Below, in pieces: positions 26,778-37,060 of a stretch of DNA of 64,000 nt. A model generated the notes under the pieces. The model was not told the origin of the DNA. It saw only the letters and a program-made list of their open reading frames with translations, and did not search any database. The stretch's first letter is position 1, and every line of letters starts with the position of its first letter. Position numbers and translations under genes: made by a program. Source of the DNA: JACMLD01 sp039919885 (GTDB lineage: Bacteria > Bacteroidota > Bacteroidia > Chitinophagales > Chitinophagaceae); contig JBDSEV010000068.1 in assembly GCA_039919885.1 (NCBI GenBank), positions 1 to 64,000 on the forward strand, written 5' to 3'.

Positions 26778-29180
26778 ATGTTTAGAAACTACCTGAAAAT
26801 TGCACTACGCAAACTGAAAAAGAACAAATTGTATTCATTCGTGAATATTACCGGTCTTACAATTGGTATTACGAGCTGTATATTAATTGGGCTTTACATA
26901 ATTCATGAATTAAGTTACGACCGCTTCCATGAGAACGCGCCGCGCATTGTTCGTGTTACAACAGAACAGAATGCTGGCAGCAAAGTAAGAACGTACGCAA
27001 CCACCGGAACCAAGGTTGGCCCGCAGTTGAAGCGTGCATTTCCTGCAGTTGAAGCATTTACGAGAACGATCAAATACACGCTGGTGGTTGCGGGAAGCCC
27101 TGAGAAAACATTTAACGAAAAAAATGTATTATTTGCTGACGCTGATTTCTTTCGCATTTTTTCGTTTAAGCTTATACAGGGAAATGCGGCCACAGTATTG
27201 GATCGGCCTGACCGGGTGGTGCTGACGGAAAGTATTGCGAAGAAATATTTTGGCACTGCAGATGCTGTTGGTAAAATACTGCACATTGGTTCACGCGATT
27301 ACCAAATTTCGGGTATTAGTGCGGACGTTCCGGCTAATTCACAAGTTCAATATAGCATGGTTACATCGTTTCTTTCACTGCCGGTTTCGAAGCAAGAACA
27401 ATGGAGCGAGGCGAATTATATTACTTATCTGCTCCTTCAGCCCGCATCAAGTATCAGCAAATTTGAGCAACAGGAAATCAACTATATGAAATCTGCCGCC
27501 ATGCAGGAAGACTATGACGCTGACGCCAATGAGTACATGATTTTTCACATGGAGCCTTTGCTGAGCGTTCACCTGCATTCGTTACTGGACGGCCTTGAAC
27601 CGAATGCTAATATCATGTATGTGTACGTTCTTGGCATCGTTGCTTTGCTGATTCTTATCATCGCCTGCGTTAACTATACCAACCTCGCCATTGCACAATC
27701 TTCTTCAAGAGGTACGGAAATTGGAATTCGTAAAGTATTAGGCGCAAGAAGGAAGCAATTGTTCGGACAGTTTATTGGAGAAGCGGGCCTGCTGGTTTTT
27801 TTAGCCATTATTTTATCTGTGGCGGTTTGTACATTACTCTTGCCGGTGTTTAATAACATCTCAGGAAAGTCGTTCACGCCCGCTGTGTTGCTGGCGCCTG
27901 TTCCTGTTGCAGTTATGCTATTGGTTGGCCTGCTTATCAGTTTTATTTCCGGCGCTTACCCTGCACTGGTTTTGTCTAATACTAAACTATCCCATATTCT
28001 TAAATCAGGTCTTTATTTATCTTCGTCGGGTGGCGGACTTCGCAAAACATTGATTGTATTCCAGTTTGTGGTGTCCATCTTTCTGATCGTTTCTACCATT
28101 GTTATACTGCAACAAATTTCGTATATACGAAACAAAGACATTGGCTATGACAAAGACCAGGTAATTGTGCTTCCACTAGACTCAAAAATGCGAAAGCAGT
28201 ACCAGGCGCTCAAGAATGCGATTGAACAAAACACACAAGTTAAAAGCGTAAGCGGGGCTTATGAAACACCCGTATTTGTACAATGGGGCGATTACGCCAG
28301 CGCCGCGGCCAATACCAGCGGGCAAAAAAGAATACCGGTAAATGCAATGCCCGTTCAACTCGATTTCATTAAAACACTTGGATTGCATATTATTTCAGGG
28401 GCTGACTTTACCCAAAGTGATATCGCTTTGATGGATACCTCCAACAATTATCAAAACTTCAGGCGATCTTATATTGTGAACGAGAAAGCGGCCCGGGATT
28501 TTGGCTGGACACCCGATCAGGCAATCGGTAAAACAATTTATAAAGGAGCCCCCGGTACCATAAAAGCCGTGGTAAAAGATTTTAATTATTTATCACTGCA
28601 CGAACCGATTGGCAATATGATATTATTCCCTGATACCGCACAGACGCAGGAAATGTATGTAAAAGTGAAAAGTGCAAACCTGGCCGGAAGCATCGGCTTC
28701 CTGCAAAATGTCTGGAAGGAAAGAATTAATCACCGCCCGTTTGAGTATCATTTCCTGGATGAAGATTATAACAGCCTTTACATAACAGAGCAGCGTAGTG
28801 CAAAATTGTTCAGCACATTTTCTTTTATTGCTATCCTGCTGGCTTGCCTGGGGCTGTTTGCGCTGGCAGCCTACGCAACTGTGCAGCGAACAAAAGAAAT
28901 CGGCATAAGAAAAGTATTGGGTGCAAACGTGCTCCACATTACATCGCTGGTTTCAAAAGAGTTTTTGAAACTGGTGGCAATTGCAATACTGATTGCTTCT
29001 CCCCTTGCATGGTTTGCGTCCAGTAAATGGCTGGAAGATTTTGCATTTCGTATCAATATTCAAGCCTGGATATTTGTAGCTGCCGGATTATCCGCCATGT
29101 TGATTGCAATGGGTACTGTTGGTTTTCATGCAATAAAAGCGGCAATGGCAAACCCGGTGAAGAGCTTGCGGAGTGAATAA
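26778..29180 (+). CDS. P10: MacB/FtsX-family ABC permease (double FtsX)
   Basis: 800 residues from the ATG at 26778; the open frame upstream to 26712 is non-coding in character and the family start MFRNYLKIALRKLKKNK is clear. Coupling motifs EIGIRKVLGA occur identically at 314-323 and 707-716; the residue before the first is Thr (RGTEIGIRK) instead of Lys. The second periplasmic domain has an insertion around SDIALMDTSNNYQNFRRS, while the shared segment reads AVVKDFNYLSLHE. Helix 2 is LIIACVNYTNLAIAQ. It is followed by a 364-bp gap before P11, the largest inside this run, so the P6-led transcript may end here. Confidence 0.9.
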   Translation: MFRNYLKIALRKLKKNKLYSFVNITGLTIGITSCILIGLYIIHELSYDRFHENAPRIVRVTTEQNAGSKVRTYATTGTKVGPQLKRAFPAVEAFTRTIKYTLVVAGSPEKTFNEKNVLFADADFFRIFSFKLIQGNAATVLDRPDRVVLTESIAKKYFGTADAVGKILHIGSRDYQISGISADVPANSQVQYSMVTSFLSLPVSKQEQWSEANYITYLLLQPASSISKFEQQEINYMKSAAMQEDYDADANEYMIFHMEPLLSVHLHSLLDGLEPNANIMYVYVLGIVALLILIIACVNYTNLAIAQSSSRGTEIGIRKVLGARRKQLFGQFIGEAGLLVFLAIILSVAVCTLLLPVFNNISGKSFTPAVLLAPVPVAVMLLVGLLISFISGAYPALVLSNTKLSHILKSGLYLSSSGGGLRKTLIVFQFVVSIFLIVSTIVILQQISYIRNKDIGYDKDQVIVLPLDSKMRKQYQALKNAIEQNTQVKSVSGAYETPVFVQWGDYASAAANTSGQKRIPVNAMPVQLDFIKTLGLHIISGADFTQSDIALMDTSNNYQNFRRSYIVNEKAARDFGWTPDQAIGKTIYKGAPGTIKAVVKDFNYLSLHEPIGNMILFPDTAQTQEMYVKVKSANLAGSIGFLQNVWKERINHRPFEYHFLDEDYNSLYITEQRSAKLFSTFSFIAILLACLGLFALAAYATVQRTKEIGIRKVLGANVLHITSLVSKEFLKLVAIAILIASPLAWFASSKWLEDFAFRINIQAWIFVAAGLSAMLIAMGTVGFHAIKAAMANPVKSLRSE

Positions 29181-29544
29181 TAATTAATCAACGTTGGAAG
29201 TTAACGGAACGCCCGCTTCCGCTATCTTTTCCTGGCAACGGTGTGTCTGCCGGAATTTTCGTAGCAAATGCTTGTGCGCCGTCATTCCGTTGCCCGAGCG
29301 ACCCGCCAAACACCAGGTGAATCGTAAGGACACGCGTCTACGAGTGGCCAGGTTGTAGCGCAGCCCTTACCATTTTTTATGAACGGCATTATTCTTATTT
29401 GAGAACAGGTTTATTTACGAAATAGTTCGTAATATTGAAAAACGTTAACGAATTAATATTTGCAGGTTCTCACGGACAAATAATATATTCAAATTACTAT
29501 CCCCCTTGACTAACCGCTAATGTCTAAAATTTAAAGCTGTTTTC
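29181..29544. other. 364-bp gap between P10 and P11
   Basis: No gene is visible and no tandem-dyad or -24/-12 unit was found. It holds the dyad at 29415-29432 and, just downstream, a promoter-like pair: TTG at 29435-29437 and TA-ATA-TTTG at 29454-29462, one base longer than the Bacteroidota -7 box TAnnTTTG and with a rather short spacer. P11 may therefore have its own vegetative promoter under an operator. Confidence 0.35.
29415..29432. promoter_or_regulatory. Perfect dyad TTACGAA-N4-TTCGTAA upstream of P11
   Basis: TTACGAA-ATAG-TTCGTAA has perfect 7-bp arms. The core ACGAA-N4-TTCGT repeats at 13482-13495. It sits about 115 bp before the P11 start and directly upstream of a vegetative promoter-like sequence. 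The form fits a repressor dimer site (BlaI/MecI or MarR type is possible), but the cognate protein is not in the window. Confidence 0.5.
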
Positions 29545-31971
29545 ATGATCAAAAACTATTTCAAAATTGCCTGGAGAAACCTGGTGAAACACAAAGCGTA
29601 TTCCATCATTAATATCGCCGGCCTTACAACAGGTATTGCTGCTTGTCTATTGATATTTTTAGTGGTCCGCTATGAATTCAGTTATGATAAATTTCAGAAA
29701 AATTACGCCCGGACCTACCGAATCGTAACATCCGGTACCAACAGGGATGGCAGCACGGTTTATAATCCCGGTACGCCCACACCGGCGGCAGATGCCATTC
29801 GTACGGATTTTCCACAGTTTGAAAAAGTAACAGCCGTTACCGCCAGCTATGGCAGCCAGGTGATTGTACTGGGCAATGATCCAAATGCAACACCCTCATC
29901 CAGTAAGAAATTTATTGAAGAAACGGGCGTCATCTTCACACAGCCCGACTATTTTGGAATATTTAATGCCACTTGGCTGCAGGGAGACACTGCATCACTG
30001 AGTGAACCGGGCAACGCGGTGCTTGATAAGCAAACCGCCAGCAAATATTTTGGTGACTGGAAAAATGCCAACGGAAAATACATCAAACTGGATAATACCA
30101 TTTTGTTGAAGATTACCGGTGTGATAGAAGACGCACCGCTAAACTCCGACTTCCCCATCAAATTATTTATTGCGTACGAAACAGTAAAGCGCTATGCAGA
30201 CAAATACGGTTACAGCAAAGACTGGGGCAGCCTGGGCAGCAATAGTCAGCTGTATGTATTGCTGCCTGCCAATGTAAACGCTGCCGGCATACAATCACAA
30301 ATGAAAGCTTTTATAAAGAAACACGATGGTGCAGAAAGCCGGCGGGAATTTGTGATGCAACCCTTACAAGACATGCATTTCAATTTCAGGTACCAGACCC
30401 TGGGCGATCACGTGAGCAGCAAAACTATTTTATGGACGCTTTCGCTGATTGGTATTCTCATCATTGTTATGGCGTCCATCAATTTCATTAACCTTTCTAC
30501 CGCACAAGCAGTTGGCCGCAGCCGGGAAGTAGGAATACGCAAAGTCCTGGGCAGTACACGCAGTCAGCTCATTGGCCAGGTGATGGGCGAAACATTCCTG
30601 CTGGTATTATTCTCTATTTTATTGTCCATCGTTTTTGCAAAACTGGCGCTCCCCTATCTTTCCCATGTTGCCAATGTGCCCGCCAGCATAAGCCTGTTAA
30701 CAGCAGGCAGCTTTGTTTTTCTGATCGTCACATTAGTTACCGTAACAGTATTATCGGGCACCTACCCGGCCATGGTCGTATCTGGCTTTACACCCGTACT
30801 GGCGTTAAAAAGTAAAATTAATGCCGCCAGTATTGGTGGTATTTCGTTGCGCAGGATATTAGTTGTCACACAGTTTAGTATTTCGCAAGTATTAATTATA
30901 GGAACCATTGTAGCTGTTAGCCAGATGAACTATGTGCGCGATGCCGACCTGGGATTTAATAAGGAGGCGGTTTTTGTGGTTCCCGCCTATAGCGACAGCG
31001 CCCTCATGGCACGTATGAAACCAATGAAAGAAACCCTGCTGAAAAACCCGGATGTGATAAGCGTTTCCATTGCCAACGATGTTCCCTCTTCTGATAACAA
31101 CTGGGCCACCAATTTCTATTTTGACAACAGTGGTAAGGACATTGATTTCCCTTCTTTCCTAAAATATGCAGATGAGGATTATTTTAAGACATTTGGTTTG
31201 CAGTTTGCAGCCGGCAGGGGCTTCCATGCCAGTGATACCATGCGTGAACTGGTGGTTAATGAAACGATGATGCAGAAACTAGGCATTACCGATCCGCAAA
31301 AAATGATTGGCAAAACCATTAGGATGGGTGGTAATGGCACCTGGTTACCCATCGTAGGCGTGGTAAAAGATTTTAAAACCAATTCCCTCCGGGAAGATAT
31401 TAAACCGCTTACCATTTCCGAATCACAAGCCAGGTATTATACCACCGGCATAAAAATAAGAACCACTAACATTGCGCGTACTACCGCACAAATTCAAAAA
31501 ATATGGGAATCAACCTACCCCGAATATGCGTATGAAAGCCATTTCATGGATGACAGCATTAATCGTTTCTACCGGCAGGAAATCCAGTTGTCTTTATTGT
31601 ATAAAATATTTGCCGGCATTGCCATATTCATTTCATGTCTTGGGCTGTATGGACTGGTTTCCTATATGGCGGTACAAAAAACAAAAGAAGTCGGCATCCG
31701 GAAAGTATTGGGCGCCAGTGTGAGCAATATCGTGGTGATGTTTTCAAAAGAATTTACGCTGCTGATTACGATTGCATTTGTGATAGCCGGGCCGGTTGCC
31801 TGGTATCTCATGAATAGCTGGCTGCAGAATTTTGTTTACCGAATACATATCGGCGCAAGTGTGTTTTTCCTGGCAATTGTGGCATCGTTGTTTATCGCAT
31901 GGATTACGGTGGGTTACCGCGCGGTTAAAGCGGCGCTTGCTAATCCCGTAAAAAGCCTGCGGAGCGAATAA
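29545..31971 (+). CDS. P11: MacB/FtsX-family ABC permease (P1/P12 subgroup)
   Basis: 808 residues, start MIKNYFKIAWRNLVKHK. Coupling motifs are EVGIRKVLGS (328-337) and EVGIRKVLGA (715-724). Before helix 5 it has INAASIGGISLRRILVVTQF, closely matching the LSQKN(I/V)GGFSLRRIL segment of P1 and P12, and its last helix ends ITVGYRAVKAALANP as in P12, so these three form a subgroup. The first periplasmic domain is longer than in P1/P12 (PNATPSSSKKF insertion at about 113-123). The shared leader TTAAAGCTGTTTTC lies before the start. It is preceded by the ACGAA-type dyad rather than by a sigma-54-like unit. P12 follows after 125 bp. Confidence 0.91.
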   Translation: MIKNYFKIAWRNLVKHKAYSIINIAGLTTGIAACLLIFLVVRYEFSYDKFQKNYARTYRIVTSGTNRDGSTVYNPGTPTPAADAIRTDFPQFEKVTAVTASYGSQVIVLGNDPNATPSSSKKFIEETGVIFTQPDYFGIFNATWLQGDTASLSEPGNAVLDKQTASKYFGDWKNANGKYIKLDNTILLKITGVIEDAPLNSDFPIKLFIAYETVKRYADKYGYSKDWGSLGSNSQLYVLLPANVNAAGIQSQMKAFIKKHDGAESRREFVMQPLQDMHFNFRYQTLGDHVSSKTILWTLSLIGILIIVMASINFINLSTAQAVGRSREVGIRKVLGSTRSQLIGQVMGETFLLVLFSILLSIVFAKLALPYLSHVANVPASISLLTAGSFVFLIVTLVTVTVLSGTYPAMVVSGFTPVLALKSKINAASIGGISLRRILVVTQFSISQVLIIGTIVAVSQMNYVRDADLGFNKEAVFVVPAYSDSALMARMKPMKETLLKNPDVISVSIANDVPSSDNNWATNFYFDNSGKDIDFPSFLKYADEDYFKTFGLQFAAGRGFHASDTMRELVVNETMMQKLGITDPQKMIGKTIRMGGNGTWLPIVGVVKDFKTNSLREDIKPLTISESQARYYTTGIKIRTTNIARTTAQIQKIWESTYPEYAYESHFMDDSINRFYRQEIQLSLLYKIFAGIAIFISCLGLYGLVSYMAVQKTKEVGIRKVLGASVSNIVVMFSKEFTLLITIAFVIAGPVAWYLMNSWLQNFVYRIHIGASVFFLAIVASLFIAWITVGYRAVKAALANPVKSLRSE

Positions 31972-32096
31972 TGGTAAGCTATTAACGGTTAGCTGTTTTC
32001 ATCAAACAGCGTTTTAAGCGCGATCAGTAAATGACAAATACGGTTTACTATAGTTCTGGTTATGCAGGTAATGACTAAACCCAAAAATCTATTCTC

Positions 32097-34490
32097 ATGC
32101 TAAAAAACTATTTTAAAATTGCCTGGCGCAACCTGCAAAGAAACAAATCTTATGCAGCCATTAATATTATTGGTTTGTCGCTGGGTATTGCCTGCGCCAT
32201 TTTAATCTTTACGATCGTTTCGTTTCATTTCAGTTTCGATAACTTTCATTCAAAAAAGGACAGGATATATAGGGTGGTTACAGAATTGCACAACGAGCAA
32301 ATCAATTACCAGTCTGGAACGCCCCCGGCTTTTACAAAAGCATTTAAAAGCGACTATACCTTTATTGAAAAAGCAGCGCGCGCTGTTACCTTCCGCCGCC
32401 AGGTATCCATCCCTTCAGAAAATAAAAAGTTTGATGAAGATGATGGCATTGTATGTACCGAGCCGGCTTTTTTTGAAATATTCGATTTCCCCTTAAAAGA
32501 GGGCGATATCAAAACTGCGCTAAAGGAGCCCAATTCCGCCATTGTTACGCAAAAAATTGCAAAAAAATATTTTGCAACGGAGCATGCGTTGGGAAAAATA
32601 ATTCGTATCGACAACAAAACAGATTTCAAAATCACCGGCATCTTACAAGACTTGCCACTGAACACAGACCGTAGAAGTGAGATTTATGTGGGCGACCAAA
32701 ACATGAGAGATTTCAGTACCCGGATGGCCAGTCCCGATGCCTGGGGCAGCATTAACAGCGAAACACATTGTTTTGTATTATTAAAACCGGGTGTAAAAGC
32801 TACTGACGTGGAAAAAGTGTTTCCGGCATTTACAAAAAAATACTACGCCGATGATCCCATCAATCAGCATACTAATTTTTTTAAAATGCAGCCGCTGGCC
32901 GATATTCATTTCAATCCCAATTACAATGGTTTTGCCGACAAGAAATACCTGTGGGCATTCTCGCTCGTAGGCATTTTTTTAATTATTACTGCGTGCGTAA
33001 ACTTCATTAACCTGGCTACCGCGCAGGCATTGAACCGATCCAAAGAAGTAGGCATCCGGAAAGTACTGGGCAGCAGGCGGCCGCAATTGTTTTGGCAATT
33101 TATTGCAGAAACGGCGTTGATTACTTTTTTCTCCGTGTTGCTGGCCTACGCATGGGCGGCGCTTGGACTGCCTTTTATCAATGGGCTCTTTAAGACTTCG
33201 CTCCGTATTAATCCGTTCATCAATATCAGTCTACTGGCATACACGGCTGTCATTGCAGTGGCGGTGGTTTTTTTATCTGGATCCTATCCCGGTCTTGTAT
33301 TATCCGGTTTTCAACCCATCGCCGCATTAAAAGGAAAACTATCGCAAAAAAATGTTGGCGGGTTTTCGCTGCGCAGAATATTGGTGATTACGCAGTTTGC
33401 AATTTCTCAAATGCTTATCATTGGCACCATTGTAATCGCCTCGCAAATGCGTTATTCAAAAACATCCGACCTGGGTTTTCAGAAAGATGGTATCGTGATG
33501 CTGCGCATTCCGTCAAATGATTCACTGGCGCTCACCAATATGCATGTGCTGAAACAGAAACTTGCTGGTATTGCAGGCGTTTCCAATATTTCATTGTGTA
33601 TGCAGGCCCCGGCATCGGCCTCTAATTCCTCCACTGATTTTGTGTATGACAACCGCGCAAAACCAGAACGCTGGGAGATCAACACAAAACCTGGCGACGA
33701 TCAATACCTGTCTACGTTTAACCTGAAACTGCTTGCAGGCAGAAACCTGTATCCGTCAGACACTACCCGTGAGTTCATCGTCAACGAAACCGTAGTAAAA
33801 AAACTTGGCCTCGCATCTCCGCAGGATATCATTAACAAAACGGTGCAGGTAGATAATGAACAGGCTTTGGTAGTGGGCGTGGTAAAAAACTTTAACAACA
33901 AATCGTTCCGGACAGAGATATCTCCTGTTGCCATCTTCAGTAATTACCAGCGTTATGGCAATTGCGCGGTTGCTATCAATATCGCCAACATAAAAACAGA
34001 AATGGCGGCTATCGAAAAAACATGGAACGGCATCTACCCGGATTTTATTTTTAAGGGTGAGTTTTTAGATGACCGCATTGCGCGCTTTTACCAGATGGAT
34101 GATACCATGCTGAAAATGATCGAAGCTTTTGCAGGCATCGCCATTCTGATTGGTTGCCTCGGCTTGTTTGGACTGGTTTCTTTTATGGCGCTGCGCAAAA
34201 CAAAAGAGATTGGTGTAAGAAAAGTATTGGGGGCGAATGTTCGTAATATTATCTGGATGTTCGGAAAAGAATTCCTGGGATTGTTAGTCGTTGCTTTTTT
34301 AATTGCCGCACCCCTTGCTTGGTGGGCGATGCATGCATACCTGCAGGATTTTAAATACCGGGTTCCCATCGGGGGCGGCGTATTTGCACTTGCTATCGTT
34401 TCTACCGTCCTTATTGCCGCGGTTACCGTTGGCTACCGTGCAGTAAAAGCTGCGCTGGCCAACCCGGTAACAAGTTTGCGGAGCGAATAA
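32097..34490 (+). CDS. P12: MacB/FtsX-family ABC permease, P1-like
   Basis: 797 residues, start MLKNYFKIAWRNLQRNK. Coupling motifs are EVGIRKVLGS (317-326) and EIGVRKVLGA (704-713), at almost the same positions as in P1 (796 residues). Shared blocks with P1 include the HFNP segment (271-274), VNFINLATAQALNRSKE and GTIVIASQM. The two genes are 28 kb apart, so this is a dispersed pair rather than a fresh tandem copy. The segment in the second periplasmic domain reads GVVKNFNNKSF, Asn replacing Asp. P11 precedes it by 125 bp. The 173 bp after it contain promoter unit C, so the transcript probably ends or is re-initiated there. Confidence 0.92.
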   Translation: MLKNYFKIAWRNLQRNKSYAAINIIGLSLGIACAILIFTIVSFHFSFDNFHSKKDRIYRVVTELHNEQINYQSGTPPAFTKAFKSDYTFIEKAARAVTFRRQVSIPSENKKFDEDDGIVCTEPAFFEIFDFPLKEGDIKTALKEPNSAIVTQKIAKKYFATEHALGKIIRIDNKTDFKITGILQDLPLNTDRRSEIYVGDQNMRDFSTRMASPDAWGSINSETHCFVLLKPGVKATDVEKVFPAFTKKYYADDPINQHTNFFKMQPLADIHFNPNYNGFADKKYLWAFSLVGIFLIITACVNFINLATAQALNRSKEVGIRKVLGSRRPQLFWQFIAETALITFFSVLLAYAWAALGLPFINGLFKTSLRINPFINISLLAYTAVIAVAVVFLSGSYPGLVLSGFQPIAALKGKLSQKNVGGFSLRRILVITQFAISQMLIIGTIVIASQMRYSKTSDLGFQKDGIVMLRIPSNDSLALTNMHVLKQKLAGIAGVSNISLCMQAPASASNSSTDFVYDNRAKPERWEINTKPGDDQYLSTFNLKLLAGRNLYPSDTTREFIVNETVVKKLGLASPQDIINKTVQVDNEQALVVGVVKNFNNKSFRTEISPVAIFSNYQRYGNCAVAINIANIKTEMAAIEKTWNGIYPDFIFKGEFLDDRIARFYQMDDTMLKMIEAFAGIAILIGCLGLFGLVSFMALRKTKEIGVRKVLGANVRNIIWMFGKEFLGLLVVAFLIAAPLAWWAMHAYLQDFKYRVPIGGGVFALAIVSTVLIAAVTVGYRAVKAALANPVTSLRSE

Positions 34491-34523
34491 CCAGCAACGT
34501 GGCGCCGGGAATGCGCTTTTTGC

Positions 34524-34628
34524 TGTCCGTATTCGAACACTTTCCTGTTCAATATCGCACAAACATTCCGCAGGCATTTTGCTAACGCCTGTAATTCAGT
34601 AATTTGAGTAATGGCACGGCAGTTGACT
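34524..34628 (+). promoter_or_regulatory. Promoter unit C: tandem dyads plus sigma-54-like -24/-12 element
   Basis: Dyad C1 is TGTCCG-TATT-CGAACA (34524-34539) and C2 is TGTTCA-ATAT-CGCACA (34546-34561), 22 bp apart. After 50 bp comes ATGGCACGGCAGTTGACT (34611-34628): TGGCACG is the exact sigma-54 -24 consensus, with TTGA at -12. The predicted start near 34638 gives P13 a 26-nt leader. Confidence 0.7.
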
Positions 34629-34663
34629 TTCCATACGGCAGCCAATTCCAAATACTGATTAAC

Positions 34664-37060
34664 ATGATTAAAAACTACTTCATTTTAGCCTACCGCAATC
34701 TGAAAAGAAACAAAACCTTTTCCCTGATAAATATCGGCGGCCTGGCGCTTGGCCTGGCCGCTTTTTGGCTGATTACCCTTTATGTAGCCAACGAGATGAG
34801 CTACGATAATTATCATACCAAAGCCAACCGGATTTATCGCGTAGCGCAGCATGGCAGCTGGCCAGGCGGTAGTTTTCATCTCGCTGTTACGCCCGCACCG
34901 ATGGCCCTTGCGCTTCAAAATGATTTTCCGGAGATTGAGCGGACGGTGCGCTTTGATGCAGAAGGCGGCGCAACACTGGTGTATGGCGAACAGCGTTTAC
35001 AGGTAGGCGATATCTTTTTTGCTGACAGCAGCGTTTTTAAAATATTCAGTTATCATTTTTTATACGGCGATGCCAATACCGCGCTTAGCAGGCCGGCTTC
35101 CATTGTGCTTACGCAAACCCTGGCAAAAAAACTGTTTGGCGATGCGTCCATTGCCCTGAACAAAACCATTTCCCTGGGTGATAATTTTAGCAACCTTGTT
35201 ACAGGCGTTATCGAAGACGTTCCGGCCAATTCACATTTTAGTTTCAGTGCGCTCCGCTCCATGCCCGGCGAAGGCGAGGTTGGTAAATCATGGGATAACT
35301 CTTCCCTGTACACGTATATTTTGCTAAAAGATAAAGCAGCTGTTGAACACATGAATGCTGCCATGCCGGCTTTCTTTAATAAATACCTCAAAGCCAGTGT
35401 TGGAGAGGCGGAATACAGGATGGAGCTGCAGCCGCTGCAATCTATTCACCTGCATTCCAATCTGGGCTATGAAATGGGTACCAACGGAAACTTCAGCTAC
35501 ATTGCCATTTTTTCCCTGGTGGCCATTCTTATTCTCATCATTGCCTCTATCAATTACATGAATTTATCCACCGCCCGTTCTTCGCTGCGGGTAAAAGAAA
35601 TCGGCATACGCAAAGTAAGCGGTTCAGGCAGGGGCCAGCTGGTATTGATGTTTTTGGCAGAATCTGTTTTAATAACCCTCATCGCCTGCTTTATTGCGAT
35701 TGGCATACTGAATCTCTTACTGCCCTGGTTCCAGCATTTTGTAGGAAAAGAACTGGCGGTATGGCATTTTGGAACCTGGCAAACCATTCTTTTTTTAGTC
35801 TCTTTTTCGGTATTGGCGGGGTGCCTCAGCGGCATTTATCCGGCACTGTTTTTATCCGGCTTTAAATTAATTCCGTCATTGAAAGGTCAAACCGGTAACC
35901 ACACGGGCAACCTGCTGTTCCGGCAGTCGCTGGTGGTATTCCAGTTTGTTATCACCATTGCCATGATTGCGGGCTCCGTAGTCATCTGGCGGCAGCTCGA
36001 TTTTGCAATGAAAAAAGACCTGGGGTTTAACAAGGAACAGGTGCTTACCTTTCACATCAACCAGGCAATGCGTAACCAGCTTCCCGCCATCAAACAACAA
36101 TTGCTGCAAAACCCATTGATAGAGATGGTGGCAAGCGCCAGCAACCCAATTGGCAACAATAATATCGGCGGCAGCAATTATGAAATTGAATCAACGGGGG
36201 CCGCTGCAAAAAAATCAAACAAGGCAAATATTTTCCAGGTAGATGAGGATTTTATTCCTGCCATGCAGATCAAATTAATTAGTGGCAGAAATTTTTCGCC
36301 TACGCTGCTTACTGATAAAGATCGGGTAGTTATTGTTAATGAAACGCTGGTGCGCGATGCGGGATGGAAAGAAGCTATTGGCAAACGAATCCTGCTGGGC
36401 AAAGATTCGCTGAACAACCCAATCAGTTATGTAATAGCTGGCGTGGTAAAAGATTTTAATATTTATTCACTGCAGCACAAGATTGAGCCGCTGATTCTTC
36501 AATTACCGCCCCAGGCGAAGGACAAAGACAACGTCTATGTAAGAATCAGTAAAAAAAACATAGCCGCCGCGCTAAGTTTTATTGGTGCACTGCATAAAAA
36601 ATATGATCCTGCTAATCCTTTCCAATACAACTTTCTTGATCAGAATTTCGCCAAACAATACGAAGCTGAAAAAATGCAGGGCACGCTGCTACTGATTTTC
36701 GCCGTGCTGGCCATTTCCATCGCATGCCTGGGTCTGTTCGGCCTGGTTACTTTTACAGCTGAACAAAGACGCAAAGAAATTGGTGTTCGCAAAGTATTAG
36801 GCAGTAGTGTTAGCGGCATCGTGCGCTTACTGGCAAAAGATCTGCTAAAGCTGGTTATGATTGCCATTCTGATTGCCACCCCAATTGCCTGGTTTGCTAT
36901 GAACACCTGGCTGCAAGGTTTTGCCTACAGGGTCAATATCAGCTGGTGGATATTTGCACTGGCCGGTATGTTGGCTATACTGATTGCATTTGTTACGGTA
37001 AGTTTTAAGGCCATTAAAGCAGGATTGGCGAACCCGGTGAAGTCACTGCGTACAGAATAG
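34664..37060 (+). CDS. P13: MacB/FtsX-family ABC permease (double FtsX)
   Basis: 798 residues from the ATG at 34664. The frame is open back to 34604, but that extension would overlap the -24/-12 element of unit C, and the family N-terminus MIKNYFILAYRNLKRNK begins here. Coupling motifs are EIGIRKVSGS (312-321, Ser for Leu) and EIGVRKVLGS (705-714). The second periplasmic domain has GVVKDFNIYSLQHK. Helix 1 is unusually aromatic (ALGLAAFWLITLYVANE). As the first gene behind unit C, with a short leader, it should respond directly to the proposed activator; P14 follows after 109 bp. Confidence 0.91.
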   Translation: MIKNYFILAYRNLKRNKTFSLINIGGLALGLAAFWLITLYVANEMSYDNYHTKANRIYRVAQHGSWPGGSFHLAVTPAPMALALQNDFPEIERTVRFDAEGGATLVYGEQRLQVGDIFFADSSVFKIFSYHFLYGDANTALSRPASIVLTQTLAKKLFGDASIALNKTISLGDNFSNLVTGVIEDVPANSHFSFSALRSMPGEGEVGKSWDNSSLYTYILLKDKAAVEHMNAAMPAFFNKYLKASVGEAEYRMELQPLQSIHLHSNLGYEMGTNGNFSYIAIFSLVAILILIIASINYMNLSTARSSLRVKEIGIRKVSGSGRGQLVLMFLAESVLITLIACFIAIGILNLLLPWFQHFVGKELAVWHFGTWQTILFLVSFSVLAGCLSGIYPALFLSGFKLIPSLKGQTGNHTGNLLFRQSLVVFQFVITIAMIAGSVVIWRQLDFAMKKDLGFNKEQVLTFHINQAMRNQLPAIKQQLLQNPLIEMVASASNPIGNNNIGGSNYEIESTGAAAKKSNKANIFQVDEDFIPAMQIKLISGRNFSPTLLTDKDRVVIVNETLVRDAGWKEAIGKRILLGKDSLNNPISYVIAGVVKDFNIYSLQHKIEPLILQLPPQAKDKDNVYVRISKKNIAAALSFIGALHKKYDPANPFQYNFLDQNFAKQYEAEKMQGTLLLIFAVLAISIACLGLFGLVTFTAEQRRKEIGVRKVLGSSVSGIVRLLAKDLLKLVMIAILIATPIAWFAMNTWLQGFAYRVNISWWIFALAGMLAILIAFVTVSFKAIKAGLANPVKSLRTE

